Source of the DNA: Nordella sp. HKS 07
Lineage (GTDB): Bacteria; Pseudomonadota; Alphaproteobacteria; Rhizobiales; Aestuariivirgaceae
Assembly (NCBI RefSeq): GCF_011046735.1
Contig: NZ_CP049258.1
Location: 4,172,001 to 4,236,000, forward strand
Length of the DNA: 64,000 bases
Direction: 5' to 3'
Shown here piece after piece: positions 18,083-26,631 of this stretch (position 1 is its first letter; each line of letters begins with the position of its first letter). A program made the position numbers and the translations under genes. Below the pieces are notes generated by a model. That model had not been told where the DNA came from. It saw only the letters and a program-made list of their open reading frames with translations, and did no database searches.

Positions 18083-19036
18083 TTATTCCAGCAAAAGCTC
18101 GGCCATTTTCTCGTTGGTTATAAGACCGTTGATCAATTTCCCACGCAGCGCGCCTTTGATCGCCTTGAGTCGCGGGATGGCCATGCCGACGCCGATCATC
18201 CGGCGCGTCGCCGGCTGTTCGAGCGGCACGCTAAGCACGCGGTCATTGGTGAGCCCGTCGATGAGCTTGCCATTGGCGTCATAGGCCCAGCCGATGATCT
18301 CGCCGACGGCGCCTGCGCGGATGAGCGCGCGGATCTCGTCGGCCTTGACGAAACCGTCGCGCAGCAATGCGGCATCATCATCGATGGTGCCGATGCCGAC
18401 AAAGGTGACGTCCGCCTGGCGCGCCAGTTCCGTCACATTGCGCAAGGGCTTTTGCGCCAGCAGCAGTGATTTCTCGTGCACGGTGGTGGCGATCACCGGC
18501 AGCGGCATGGGATAATGCGGCGCCTTGGCCCGGTCGCCGATGCGGCTGACCACATCGAACAGCGTCGCCGAGCCGTCGGGCGCGATATTGCCGACGAGCG
18601 ACACGACCTTGTGCTGCGGGCAGTCCATGGGGGTGAGCTGCTCGACCATGGCGCGCAGCATGCGTCCCGTTCCCATGGCGACGATCACCGGATGCTGCGA
18701 GACGAGATAGCGCTCGAGCTCGGCGGCGGCCGCTTCCGCCACGCCGAGCGTCGTCGAGGCGGATTCGGGATCGCTCGGCACGACCTCGCAGAAATCGATC
18801 GCATAGGCCTGCTTCAGCTGTTCCGACAATTCGAGGCAATGGCCGATCGGATGATCGAGCCGGACCTTGATCAGCTTCTCGCTGACGGCGAGCGAGACCA
18901 GCCTTTGCGCCGTCTGCCGGGATACGCCAAGCTTGCGGGCGATCTCGTCCTGGGTATTGCCGGCGATGTAATAGAGCCAGCCCGCCCGGGCTGCCTCGTC
19001 GAGCCTGTCCGCCTCTGAATCCGGTTTACGCGCCAA
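18083..19036 (-). CDS. smoC: SorC/DeoR-type transcriptional regulator SmoC
   Basis: A 317-residue regulator. The N-terminal helix-turn-helix (about 20-60) reads NTQDEIARKLGVSRQTAQRL, and the rest is a sugar-phosphate-sensing SorC domain (VVSLVGNIAPDGSATLFDVV, FVGIGTIDDDAALL). SorC proteins respond to phosphorylated sugars or polyols and usually activate or repress the adjacent catabolic operon. It sits just upstream of smoE in the same direction, as in rhizobial smo loci. Candidate operators lie before its own start and between it and smoE, suggesting autoregulation. Confidence 0.87.
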   Translation of the reverse strand: MARKPDSEADRLDEAARAGWLYYIAGNTQDEIARKLGVSRQTAQRLVSLAVSEKLIKVRLDHPIGHCLELSEQLKQAYAIDFCEVVPSDPESASTTLGVAEAAAAELERYLVSQHPVIVAMGTGRMLRAMVEQLTPMDCPQHKVVSLVGNIAPDGSATLFDVVSRIGDRAKAPHYPMPLPVIATTVHEKSLLLAQKPLRNVTELARQADVTFVGIGTIDDDAALLRDGFVKADEIRALIRAGAVGEIIGWAYDANGKLIDGLTNDRVLSVPLEQPATRRMIGVGMAIPRLKAIKGALRGKLINGLITNEKMAELLLE

Positions 19037-19056
19037 GCGTCCTGTCCTTTGTTGTC

Positions 19057-19070
19057 GATGAGCATTTGCA
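19057..19070. promoter_or_regulatory. Candidate SmoC operator upstream of smoC
   Basis: GATGAGCATTTGCA at 19057-19070 shares the TGAGCATTTGC core with the site at 17936-17949. It lies about 20 bases upstream of the smoC start, where a bound regulator could control its own gene. Confidence 0.45.
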
Positions 19071-19103
19071 TATCGGCGCGAAAATGGGAACCCTCTGCCA
19101 ACC

Positions 19104-19249
19104 CGTCATCCCGGCGTAAGCCGCTATCGGATTCACACATCTTGTGTCGGGTGCGCTTATACCCTCTCCCCCACCGGGGGAGAGGGGATCGCTCAATAGC
19201 CGTCTCAATACGATGTGTGAATACGCCAGCGGCGAGAACCGGGATGACG
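19104..19249. repeat. Nested 146-base palindromic element (MITE-like)
   Basis: Outer arms CGTCATCCCGG (19104-19114) and CCGGGATGACG (19239-19249) are perfect inverted copies. Inside them, ATTCACACAT (19131-19140) mirrors ATGTGTGAAT (19213-19222). The centre is an 11-bp stem CCCTCTCCCCC / GGGGGAGAGGG (19162-19186). It lies between the end of the Ugp-type operon and smoC and could end transcription. The outer arm recurs in the element at 50417-50482. Confidence 0.75.
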
Positions 19250-19259
19250 AACTATTGGG

Positions 19260-20315
19260 TCAAATCACCCTGAGGCCGCTTGACCGGTCGAAGACATGAA
19301 TGTCCTGCGGCTTGGCGATCAGGAATTTGCGATCTCCAGGGGCGAGTTGGGGGCGTTCGAGCGCCAGGAGCGTCACGCGTTCATCAGCGGCGTCGAGCGT
19401 CACTTGCGTGCTCATGCCGAGGGGCTCGACAACGCTGACCGTGGCGGGAAGTCCTTGATCGGCGAAATGCAAATGCTCTGGACGGATGCCGACAGTGATC
19501 TCCTGTCCTTCCTTCAGCGTCGCGAGCGCGGCGAGGGCGAGGACCGTTCCATCGGCGAGACGTGCCGAACCTTGCGTCGCGACGGCATCGAAGAAGTTCA
19601 TCGTCGGCGAGCCGATGAAGCCGGCGACGAAGATATTGGCGGGGTGGTCATAAAGCTCGAGCGGTGGCCCCACCTGCTGGATAATGCCGTCATTCATCAC
19701 CACGATGCGGTTGGCCATGGTCATCGCCTCGACCTGATCATGGGTGACATAGATCGCCGTCGTCTTGAGCGACTGGTGCAGCGCCTTGATCTCGGTACGC
19801 ATGCTGGCGCGCAGCTTGGCGTCGAGATTGGACAGCGGCTCGTCGAAGAGGAACACTTTGGGGTTGCGCACGATGGCGCGGCCCATGGCGACGCGCTGGC
19901 GTTGGCCGCCCGACAGCTGCTTCGGCAGGCGGTCGAGCAAAGCGTTGAGGCCAAGCTTGGCCGAAGCCTCAGCGACGCGCTCGCCGATCATCGTCGCCGG
20001 ACTTTTGCGCAAGTTGAGGCTGAAGGCCATGTTGCGCCGCACGTCCATATGCGGATAGAGCGCATAGGACTGGAACACCATGGCGATGTCGCGGTCCTTG
20101 GGCGCCAGATGGGTCACCGTCCGCTCGCCGATATGGATGTCGCCGCCATTGATCGTCTCGAGCCCGGCAATGCTGCGCAGAAGCGTGGACTTGCCGCAGC
20201 CCGAAGGGCCGACGAGGACGACGAACTCGCCGTCGGCGATGTCGAGATCGATCCCCTCCAGCACCGTGACCGGCCCGAAACTCTTGTGAATATTGCGCAG
20301 CGAGACCGAGGCCAT
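19260..20315 (-). CDS. Sugar ABC transporter ATPase (MalK/UgpC type)
   Basis: A 351-residue ATPase with Walker [10 protein letters not shown] (about 36-44), signature [10 protein letters not shown], Walker [26 protein letters not shown] and a C-terminal regulatory OB domain (TVGIRPEHLHF). It is the last gene of the operon that starts with the GntR regulator at 25540, so its substrate is that of the binding protein at 22323-23600. Three bases separate it from the permease gene upstream. Confidence 0.92.
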   Translation of the reverse strand: MASVSLRNIHKSFGPVTVLEGIDLDIADGEFVVLVGPSGCGKSTLLRSIAGLETINGGDIHIGERTVTHLAPKDRDIAMVFQSYALYPHMDVRRNMAFSLNLRKSPATMIGERVAEASAKLGLNALLDRLPKQLSGGQRQRVAMGRAIVRNPKVFLFDEPLSNLDAKLRASMRTEIKALHQSLKTTAIYVTHDQVEAMTMANRIVVMNDGIIQQVGPPLELYDHPANIFVAGFIGSPTMNFFDAVATQGSARLADGTVLALAALATLKEGQEITVGIRPEHLHFADQGLPATVSVVEPLGMSTQVTLDAADERVTLLALERPQLAPGDRKFLIAKPQDIHVFDRSSGLRVI

Positions 20316-20318
20316 GAT

Positions 20319-21173
20319 CTATCCCTTGACGGCGCCGGCGGTGAGGCCGGTGACCAGATAGCGTTGCAGGAAGAAGAAGAACAGGCAGACCGGGATGAGG
20401 GCCAGCACCGAGGCCGCCATCATCTGCCCCCAGTCGACGGCGAACTTGCCGACAAAGGTGAGAAGCCCGACCGAGAATGTCTTCTGGCTCTCGCTGTTGA
20501 TCAGCATCAGCGCGAAGAGCAGCTCGCTCCACGCAGCGGTGAAGACGAAGGCGACGGTGGCGCCCATGCCGGGCAGCGTCAGGGGCAGGATCACCCTTCT
20601 CAGCGCCTCGAAGCGCGTGCAGCCGTCGATCATCGCCGCCTCTTCGAGGTCTTTCGGCACGCCGTCGAGGAAGGACTGCATCAGGAAGGTGGCGAAGGCG
20701 ATGTTGAAGGCGGTGTAGATGATGATCAGGCCATAGAGGTTATCGGTGAGGCCGAGCTGGCCCATGATCCGGTAGATCGGCGGAATGACCATCACCAGCG
20801 GGAAGGTCTGGGTGAGGAGCAGGATGAGGCTCACCAGCGCCTTGCCGCGGAAGCGGAAGCGCGACAATGCATAGCCGGCGAAGGAGGCGACCGCGGTGAC
20901 GATGATGGCCGTCGTCACCGAGACCAGAATGCTGTTGAGGAAATAACGTGGGAAGTCGCTCGCCTTGAGCACGCTTGTGTAATTGGCGAGGGTCATGCGG
21001 CTCGGCCATAGCCGGATACCTTCGCTGTAGAGTAGGTCCTGCGGCGTGACCGAAATCTTGATCGTCCAGTAGATCGGAAGCAGCGCGAAGACGACATAGC
21101 AGGCGACGGCGCCATAAAGGCCGATCTGTCCGAATACGCGCTGGAGAAGGGATTGTCCGGGCATGTCAGACAT
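20319..21173 (-). CDS. Sugar ABC transporter permease (MalG/UgpE type)
   Basis: A 284-residue protein with six predicted helices and the coupling loop EEAAMIDGCTRFEALRRVILP. The ATG at 21173 lies within the end of the preceding permease gene (8-base overlap). A second in-frame ATG nine bases later could also serve. It forms the translocation pore with the MalF-type partner. Confidence 0.9.
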   Translation of the reverse strand: MSDMPGQSLLQRVFGQIGLYGAVACYVVFALLPIYWTIKISVTPQDLLYSEGIRLWPSRMTLANYTSVLKASDFPRYFLNSILVSVTTAIIVTAVASFAGYALSRFRFRGKALVSLILLLTQTFPLVMVIPPIYRIMGQLGLTDNLYGLIIIYTAFNIAFATFLMQSFLDGVPKDLEEAAMIDGCTRFEALRRVILPLTLPGMGATVAFVFTAAWSELLFALMLINSESQKTFSVGLLTFVGKFAVDWGQMMAASVLALIPVCLFFFFLQRYLVTGLTAGAVKG

Positions 21174-22080
21174 CCCTCAACAGAACGCGCCGTATCTGGA
21201 TGACGATCAGCGCATAGACGATGAGGAGGACGAGCAGGAGCACGGCGATCGCCGAGGCATAGCCCTTGTCGAGCGACTTGAAGGCCGAGACATAGATATA
21301 GGTGGCGATGGTGTTGGTGGAACCGGCCGGTCCGCCCGCTGTCATGACATAGATGAGATCGGCAAAGGTGGCGATCCACACGGTGCGCAGCATGACCGTG
21401 ATGGCGATGGTGGGCGCGAGGAAGGGCAGCGTCACCTTGGTGAATTGCTGCCAGGCGGTGGCGCCGTCGATGGCCGCCGCCTCATAGAGCTCGGCGGGGA
21501 TCGATTTGCGTGCTGCGAGCAGCGTGATCGCGAAGAAGGGGATGCCGAACCACACATTGGCGATGATCGGCCCCCACATGGCGGTCGCCGGATCGGCGAG
21601 GATGGTGACGGGCTCCGACTGGAGGCCGATGGCGTGGAATATATGCGGCAAGGGCCCGATCATCGGATTGAACAGCCATGCCCAGGTGAGGCCGGTGAGA
21701 AAGATCGGCACCGCCCAGGGCAGGAAGACGAGACCCTGGACGAGGCGGCGGCCGTGGAAGGGCTGGTTGAGGAGCAGCGCGAGGCCAAGGCCCAGGAAGA
21801 ACTGCAGGACGAGGCTCGCCACCGTCCACCACAGCGTATTGACGAGCGCGCCATGCAGCACCGGATCGACCAGCATGGCCCGATACTGATCGAGGCCGAC
21901 GAATTCCGAGCGGAAGGCGGAGAATTTGCGGAAGGAATAGCTGATGCCGATGATCAGCGGCACGATGAGAACGGTGAAGATCAGGATTAGCGCCGGGCTG
22001 AGATAGAGCCAGGGCTCCAGCCAGCGGCGCCTGTCCGCTTCGCGTTGCAAGGCCAGATTGTCTGCGGCGATGGCGGTCAT
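21166..22080 (-). CDS. Sugar ABC transporter permease (MalF/UgpA type)
   Basis: A 304-residue protein. The start MTAIAADNLALQ precedes a WLYLSPALILIFTVLIVPL first helix. The coupling loop is EAAAIDGATAWQQFTKVTLP. A longer frame upstream runs through a palindromic repeat and is Pro/Arg-rich, so it is not taken as coding. The gap to the binding-protein gene holds that repeat. Confidence 0.9.
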   Translation of the reverse strand: MTAIAADNLALQREADRRRWLEPWLYLSPALILIFTVLIVPLIIGISYSFRKFSAFRSEFVGLDQYRAMLVDPVLHGALVNTLWWTVASLVLQFFLGLGLALLLNQPFHGRRLVQGLVFLPWAVPIFLTGLTWAWLFNPMIGPLPHIFHAIGLQSEPVTILADPATAMWGPIIANVWFGIPFFAITLLAARKSIPAELYEAAAIDGATAWQQFTKVTLPFLAPTIAITVMLRTVWIATFADLIYVMTAGGPAGSTNTIATYIYVSAFKSLDKGYASAIAVLLLVLLIVYALIVIQIRRVLLRDV

Positions 22081-22083
22081 TGA

Positions 22084-22320
22084 TTTTACCCTCGCCCTGC
22101 AAGCGAAGCGCAGCGGGGAGAGGGGAGGGGCCCGACGCGAAGCGGCGGGAAGGGTGAGGGGCATGGGCGTCGACGATTATCCTCGTCACGCATTCTCGCT
22201 CTTCCTTGTTCCGAATCTTCAATCTTTGACATCGATGAAAATCACGCCGATGCCCCTCACCCTCCCATTGCTTCGCAATGGGGCCCTCCCTCTCCCCGCT
22301 GAAGCGGGGAGAGGGCGAGA
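22084..22320. repeat. Palindromic mosaic repeat after the binding-protein gene
   Basis: AGGGTGAGGGGCAT (22151-22164) and ATGCCCCTCACCCT (22250-22263) are perfect 14-base inverted arms. A second hairpin, CCCTCTCCCCGC (22288-22299) and GCGGGGAGAGGG (22304-22315) with loop TGAA, lies right after the binding-protein stop. Related words (GCGGGGAGAGGGGAGGGG) occur at the other end. It occupies the whole gap 22081-22322; no gene is seen there. Confidence 0.75.
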
Positions 22321-22322
22321 GA

Positions 22323-23600
22323 CTACTTGTTCTTCTCCATCCACTTCTTCTGCTCGCCGGTGAGGAACGTCGCCCATTCGTCGGCGACTTCCTTCGGCGA
22401 GCGCTTGGCGAGCAGGATTTCCTGGAAGCCGGTCGGCACCATGGAATCATAGAACACGCCCAGATTCTCGAGATGTGTCGGTGGCGTCACGAAGACATAT
22501 TTGTCCGGGTTCGACAGCTCCTCGAACCAGCCCTTGAACTGCTCGGTCTTGAAATGCGCGTCCTGGTCGGCGCCATTGTGGATCGGCAGCACGCCCACCA
22601 CCTTGGCCCATTCGAGATTCTGCTTGTTGTTGGACAGGAACTCGATGACTTTCCAGGCGTCCTTCTTGACCGGGCTGTCGGCGAACATTGACCAGCCGGC
22701 ATAGCCCAGCGTCGGATAGGACTTGCCATTGGGTCCGGTCGGCATCGGCGCGACGGCGAAATCATCCGCCTTCATCTTCTCGGCGATGCCGATCAACGCA
22801 TCCGGATCCTGGTCGAGCATGGCGCAGGTGCCGGTGTAGAAGCCGGTGACGATTTCATTGAAGCCCCAGCTGACGCTGTCCTTCGGCACCCAGCCGTTCT
22901 TGTACATATCCTGCAGCATCTGCAGTCCCTTGACCGAGCCTTCCTCGTTGAAGGTCGAGGTGCCGTCTTCGTTGAAGAAGCCGGGCTTGCCGTCCATGAT
23001 GTTCATGAACATCTGGATGCCGCCGAAGGCGCCGGGGCCGCCTCTCAGGCAATAGCCGTATTTGCCGTTACCGAGGGCCGCGATCTTCTGCGCCGCCGCG
23101 GTGAACTCGTCGATCGTCTTCGGCGCTTCGGTGAGACCCGCTTCGGCGAACAGCTTCTTATTCCAGAACATCGCGCGGGCGTAATAGCCGTAGGGAATCA
23201 TATATTGCGTGTTCTTGACCGTGGAGCCGAACTGCTTGGCGCGGTCGCCCAATGTCGACAACTCGGCCCAGTCCTTCATATAGGGGCCAAGATCCTCGAG
23301 CTGGCCGTTATTGCCGTAGAGACCCATCCAGCGTTCCGGCATCTCGACGATATCCGGCGTCTCGCCCGCCTGCACCATGCTCAGGAATTTCTCGAAGGCC
23401 TGGCCCCAGGGGAGCGATACGATCTCGACCTTGATATCGGGGTTGGCCTTCTCGAATTCGTCGAGCTCCTTGCGCAGGAATTCGGTGCGTTGCGGGCTGG
23501 TGATCACTTCCACCAGCTGCACCTTGGTCTCGGCTGAAGCCGCGCTGCTCAAGGCCGCGATGGCGGCGCCGAGCAGAATGCCTTGCAGGTATTTCTTCAT
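22323..23600 (-). CDS. Sugar-type ABC transporter substrate-binding protein (family 1)
   Basis: A 425-residue periplasmic protein with a signal peptide (MKKYLQGILLGAAIAALSSA, cleaved near ASA-ETK). A family 1 binding-protein fold follows: FEKANPDIKVEIVSLPWGQA, PDIVEMPERWMGLYGNNG, then MIPYGYYARAMFWNKKLF. This family binds oligosaccharides, polyols or glycerol-3-phosphate-like ligands. The operon partner is a trans-sulfuration-type PLP enzyme, so an unusual sulfur- or amino-acid-containing ligand is possible. ATG 23600 was chosen because it starts the signal peptide. Confidence 0.9.
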   Translation of the reverse strand: MKKYLQGILLGAAIAALSSAASAETKVQLVEVITSPQRTEFLRKELDEFEKANPDIKVEIVSLPWGQAFEKFLSMVQAGETPDIVEMPERWMGLYGNNGQLEDLGPYMKDWAELSTLGDRAKQFGSTVKNTQYMIPYGYYARAMFWNKKLFAEAGLTEAPKTIDEFTAAAQKIAALGNGKYGYCLRGGPGAFGGIQMFMNIMDGKPGFFNEDGTSTFNEEGSVKGLQMLQDMYKNGWVPKDSVSWGFNEIVTGFYTGTCAMLDQDPDALIGIAEKMKADDFAVAPMPTGPNGKSYPTLGYAGWSMFADSPVKKDAWKVIEFLSNNKQNLEWAKVVGVLPIHNGADQDAHFKTEQFKGWFEELSNPDKYVFVTPPTHLENLGVFYDSMVPTGFQEILLAKRSPKEVADEWATFLTGEQKKWMEKNK

Positions 23601-23625
23601 GCTTCTCCTCCCTTGTCGACGTGGT

Positions 23626-24822
23626 TCAAGTCTTGATGCTTTTTGCCAGGGCATTCTCCAGATCGGCCCACAGCATGTCGGGATCTTCCAATCCGACATG
23701 CAGCCTTATGGCGCGCGGGCTGACCTTGAAGCGGTCGAATGAATTGACGCCGGGTGTCTGGGCGAGCGAGGCCGCCACCGGCACGATGAGGCTTTCATGC
23801 CCGCCCCAGCTCACGCCCAGGCGGAAGAACTTGAGCAGATCGGCGAAGCGCGGAATATCGATCGCCTCATCGACCTCGAAAGTGAAGAGGCCTGTGAAGC
23901 CCGAGAGCGTGGCCCGGCCGGGATGGTTGGAATAGACCGGGTGATGGATCTTTGTGACATGGGCGTGTGCGCGCAGGCGCTCGGCGATGAGGAGCGTGCT
24001 GTCCATGTGGCGCTTGAGCCGGAAGGGCAAGGTGCGCAGGCCCCGGACCAGGAGGAAGGCTTCGAGTGGGGAGAGCTTGGCGCCAAGGAAAGGATGGGTG
24101 AGCTCGTTGATGCGCGCGATAAGCGCCTTGGAGCCCGCTACGACACCCGCCACCGTGTCGCTGTGGCCGCCGATATATTTCGAGGCCGAGTGCAGCACGA
24201 GATCAACGCCATGGGTGATCGGCTTCTGGAAGATGGGTGTCGCCCAGGAATTGTCGATGACCGTGGTGATGCCTTGGGCGCGGGCCGCCTTGGCGAGGCG
24301 CGTTATGTCCTGGAGCTCGAAGACCATGGAAGACGGACTTTCGAGATAGAGAAGCTTCGCACCTGGCAGCGCCGCCTCGACCGCTTCGGCATCCGAGCCG
24401 TCGACATAGTCGACCCTTACGCCGAGGCGCGGCAGCAGCTTTTCGAAGAAGCGATAGGCATCGCCATAGCAATGACGCACCGCCACGATGCGGTCGCCGG
24501 CGCCGACGATCGACAGGACGGTGGCGCTGATCGCCGCCATCCCGGAGGAGAAGCCGCGCGCCGCTTCGGCGCCTTCGAGCTCGGCGATGCGCCGCTCGAA
24601 ATCATGAACCGTCGGATTGCCGACGCGGCTGTAGATATAGCCTTGCCCTTCGCCGGCGAAGGTCTTCTGCATTTCGGCGAAGTCCTTGAAGGTGAAGAGC
24701 GAGGTCTGGTAGATCGGGCCGACCACCGGATCATGGACATGCGGCGCGTCGTCGGTGAGGATCAGCGACGCCGCTTCGATGGCGGCCCTGGCGGCATCCG
24801 TGATCCGGGTTTCATGCTTCAC
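23626..24822 (-). CDS. Cys/Met metabolism PLP-dependent enzyme (trans-sulfuration family)
   Basis: A 398-residue fold-type I PLP enzyme with YSRVGNPTVHDFERRIAELE, GFSSGMAAISA, the PLP Asp region VIDNSWATP (about 188-196) and the Schiff-base Lys in HSASKYIGGHSD (about 215). The family covers cystathionine gamma-synthase, gamma- and beta-lyases and methionine gamma-lyase; which reaction applies cannot be fixed by eye. GTG 24822 is chosen because GAGG lies upstream of it; GTG 24846 would add eight residues. It overlaps the GntR gene by 11 bases and is followed after 25 bases by the sugar-binding-protein gene, so it clearly belongs to the transport operon. Confidence 0.87.
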   Translation of the reverse strand: MKHETRITDAARAAIEAASLILTDDAPHVHDPVVGPIYQTSLFTFKDFAEMQKTFAGEGQGYIYSRVGNPTVHDFERRIAELEGAEAARGFSSGMAAISATVLSIVGAGDRIVAVRHCYGDAYRFFEKLLPRLGVRVDYVDGSDAEAVEAALPGAKLLYLESPSSMVFELQDITRLAKAARAQGITTVIDNSWATPIFQKPITHGVDLVLHSASKYIGGHSDTVAGVVAGSKALIARINELTHPFLGAKLSPLEAFLLVRGLRTLPFRLKRHMDSTLLIAERLRAHAHVTKIHHPVYSNHPGRATLSGFTGLFTFEVDEAIDIPRFADLLKFFRLGVSWGGHESLIVPVAASLAQTPGVNSFDRFKVSPRAIRLHVGLEDPDMLWADLENALAKSIKT

Positions 24823-25540
24823 CGGGATAGGCCTCACGGATTTCACTGCCGACGCTGTCGATGATCTTCAGCGCTTCGGCGCGCGCGGTGGCGGGATCGC
24901 GCCGGGCGATGGCGTCGAACATGGTGCGGTGGAAGGGAAAGGACGCTTCCGCGAAATTCGGGATCTGCAGCGGGTTCTCCCAGAACTGATGCACGAGGTC
25001 GCGCATCGACTGGACGATCTGGGTGAAGAGAGGATTGCCCGTCGCCTCGATGATCGACTGGTGATATTCCCAGTCCTCTTCCGATGAATTGCCGACGGCG
25101 TGGGCGGCTTCCATGCGGTCGAGCGCCTTCTCGATTGTCGCGATGCGGTCGGCTGAAGCGGAAGCCGCGCAGATCGCGGCAGCCTCGCCTTCGAGCGCGC
25201 GGCGCACCTGAAGGCCATGCAGCAGGTCCTTCACATTGGACGAACGGCTGAGCACCAGCGGCACATGCACGATATTGCGGCCGACCGCCTTGCGCAGATA
25301 AACGCCCGAGCCTTTGCGCATTTCGACAATGCCGAGCGCTTCCCAGCGTTTGAGCGCCTCGCGCACGGTGGGGCGGCTGACCTGCAGCCGCTCGCACAGC
25401 ATCCGTTCGGAAGGGAGCTTGTCGCCGGGCTCGATCCGGGCCTCCTCCACATAGGCGGCAAGGGCATCGATCACAGCGGAATCAAGGGTTTGGCTCTTGA
25501 CCGGGCTGAGAAGGCCGGAATTTGACGGCTTTGATTTCAC
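24812..25540 (-). CDS. GntR/FadR-family regulator
   Basis: A 242-residue protein. Its N-terminal winged helix contains KLPSERMLCERLQVSRPTVR and the wing MRKGSGVYLRK, and the C-terminal FCD-type helical domain contains EDWEYHQSIIEATGNPL and FHRTMFDAIARRDPATARAE. These bind small organic or amino-acid effectors. GTG 25540 with GGAGG at 25545-25549 is a good start. It heads the operon with the PLP enzyme and the sugar importer. A palindrome upstream (25570-25586) may be its operator. Confidence 0.88.
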   Translation of the reverse strand: MKSKPSNSGLLSPVKSQTLDSAVIDALAAYVEEARIEPGDKLPSERMLCERLQVSRPTVREALKRWEALGIVEMRKGSGVYLRKAVGRNIVHVPLVLSRSSNVKDLLHGLQVRRALEGEAAAICAASASADRIATIEKALDRMEAAHAVGNSSEEDWEYHQSIIEATGNPLFTQIVQSMRDLVHQFWENPLQIPNFAEASFPFHRTMFDAIARRDPATARAEALKIIDSVGSEIREAYPGEA

Positions 25541-25569
25541 GGATCCTCCCTGAATCCCGACGTCTAAGC

Positions 25570-25586
25570 GGTCAGGCTGTCAGACC
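25570..25586. promoter_or_regulatory. Candidate GntR operator
   Basis: GGTCAGGCTGTCAGACC is an imperfect 17-base palindrome (GGTC/GACC ends) about 30 bases upstream of the GntR gene start. Its GGTC...GACC form resembles the GGT...ACC sites of FadR-type GntR proteins. A TTGACT on the minus strand (25592-25597) could be a -35 box. Confidence 0.35.
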
Positions 25587-25642
25587 AGTTCAGTCAAGCC
25601 TGGGTTGCGGAAGGAGTCAACCCCTATCACATGGAGAGCGCC

Positions 25643-26631
25643 TCATTGGTTCGCCGGTGTTCGTCCGTAGAGCAGCAGCATGGCGACGATGACCACGCCA
25701 TAGATGATCTGCCGCCCGGCTTCCGGCATCTGCATGACCGACAGGATGGACTGCAGCAGCGTGATCAGGATGACGCCGGCGACGGTGCCCAGATAGGAGC
25801 CGCGTCCGCCGAGGATCGAGGTGCCGCCCAGCACCACGGCGGCGATCGAAGGCAGGAGATAGGTGTCGCCCATCGACTGCGCCGCCTTGGATGCATAGCC
25901 CGCCAGCAGCACGCCGCCAAAGGCGCTCAAGCCCCCGAGACGACGAAGGCGATTAACACGACGCGGCGCGTGTCGACGCCCGACAGATAGGCGGCGCGCT
26001 CGCGGTTGCCGATCGCGTAGACGCTGCGGCCGAAGGTCGTGCGGGTCAAGGCGAAGACCGCCGCGGCGCCGATCAGCGCCCAGATGATCACCGCATTGGG
26101 CACGCCCGGCACGAGGAAGCCCGTCGCGATGTAGCGCATCGCAGTTGTAGCTGAATCCTGGGGCGAGAAGCCGCCGGTATAGACGACCATCAGCCCTTGC
26201 GCGACCGCGTTGGTGGCGAGCGTGATGATCATCGATGGGATACGCAGATAGGCGACGCCGACGCCATTGGTCAGGCCGATCGCCATGCCGCACAGGATGC
26301 CGAAGGGAATGGCGAGCGCCTCGCCGACATGCCCGAAAGCGGCGGCGGCACAGGCCATCATGCCGCCGACGGCCACCGACCAGGGCACCGACAGGTCGAT
26401 CTGGCCGAGCAGGATGACGATCATCATGCCGGTGGCGATGACGCCCAGAAACGAGGCCACCTTCAATTGCTGCAGAAGGTATTCGACCGACAGGAAGCTC
26501 GTCGAATAGATGCTGCCCACGGCGAGCAGCAGCAGGATACAGCCGAAAGCGGTGGCGACCGCCGGATCGATGCGGCGAATGAATTTCGGCAGGCGGCGCT
26601 CCATCCCGCGTTCTCCAGTGATATCGCTCAT
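25643..26631 (-). pseudogene. Rbs-type sugar ABC permease with a single-base frameshift
   Basis: The gene starts at ATG 26631 (MSDITGERGMERR), overlapping the upstream permease stop by ATGA. It runs as a normal permease through DLSVPWSVAVGG and AIGNRERAAYLSGVDTRRVV to IAFVVSG. It then hits TGA at 25927. The missing remainder continues in another frame as LSAFGGVLLAGYASKA, then AAVVLGGTSILGGRGSYLG, and ends GRTPANQ at 25643. One extra base in the C5 run at 25932-25936 would restore SGGLSAFGGV and a 329-residue protein, a normal family length. It may be a disabled gene or a sequencing error in a homopolymer. Confidence 0.85.

Noticed and set aside
19296-21011. Plus-strand open frame of 571 codons
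   Set aside because: Antisense to the MalK-type ATPase and MalG-type permease genes, which carry all their motifs. The frame is a compositional shadow.
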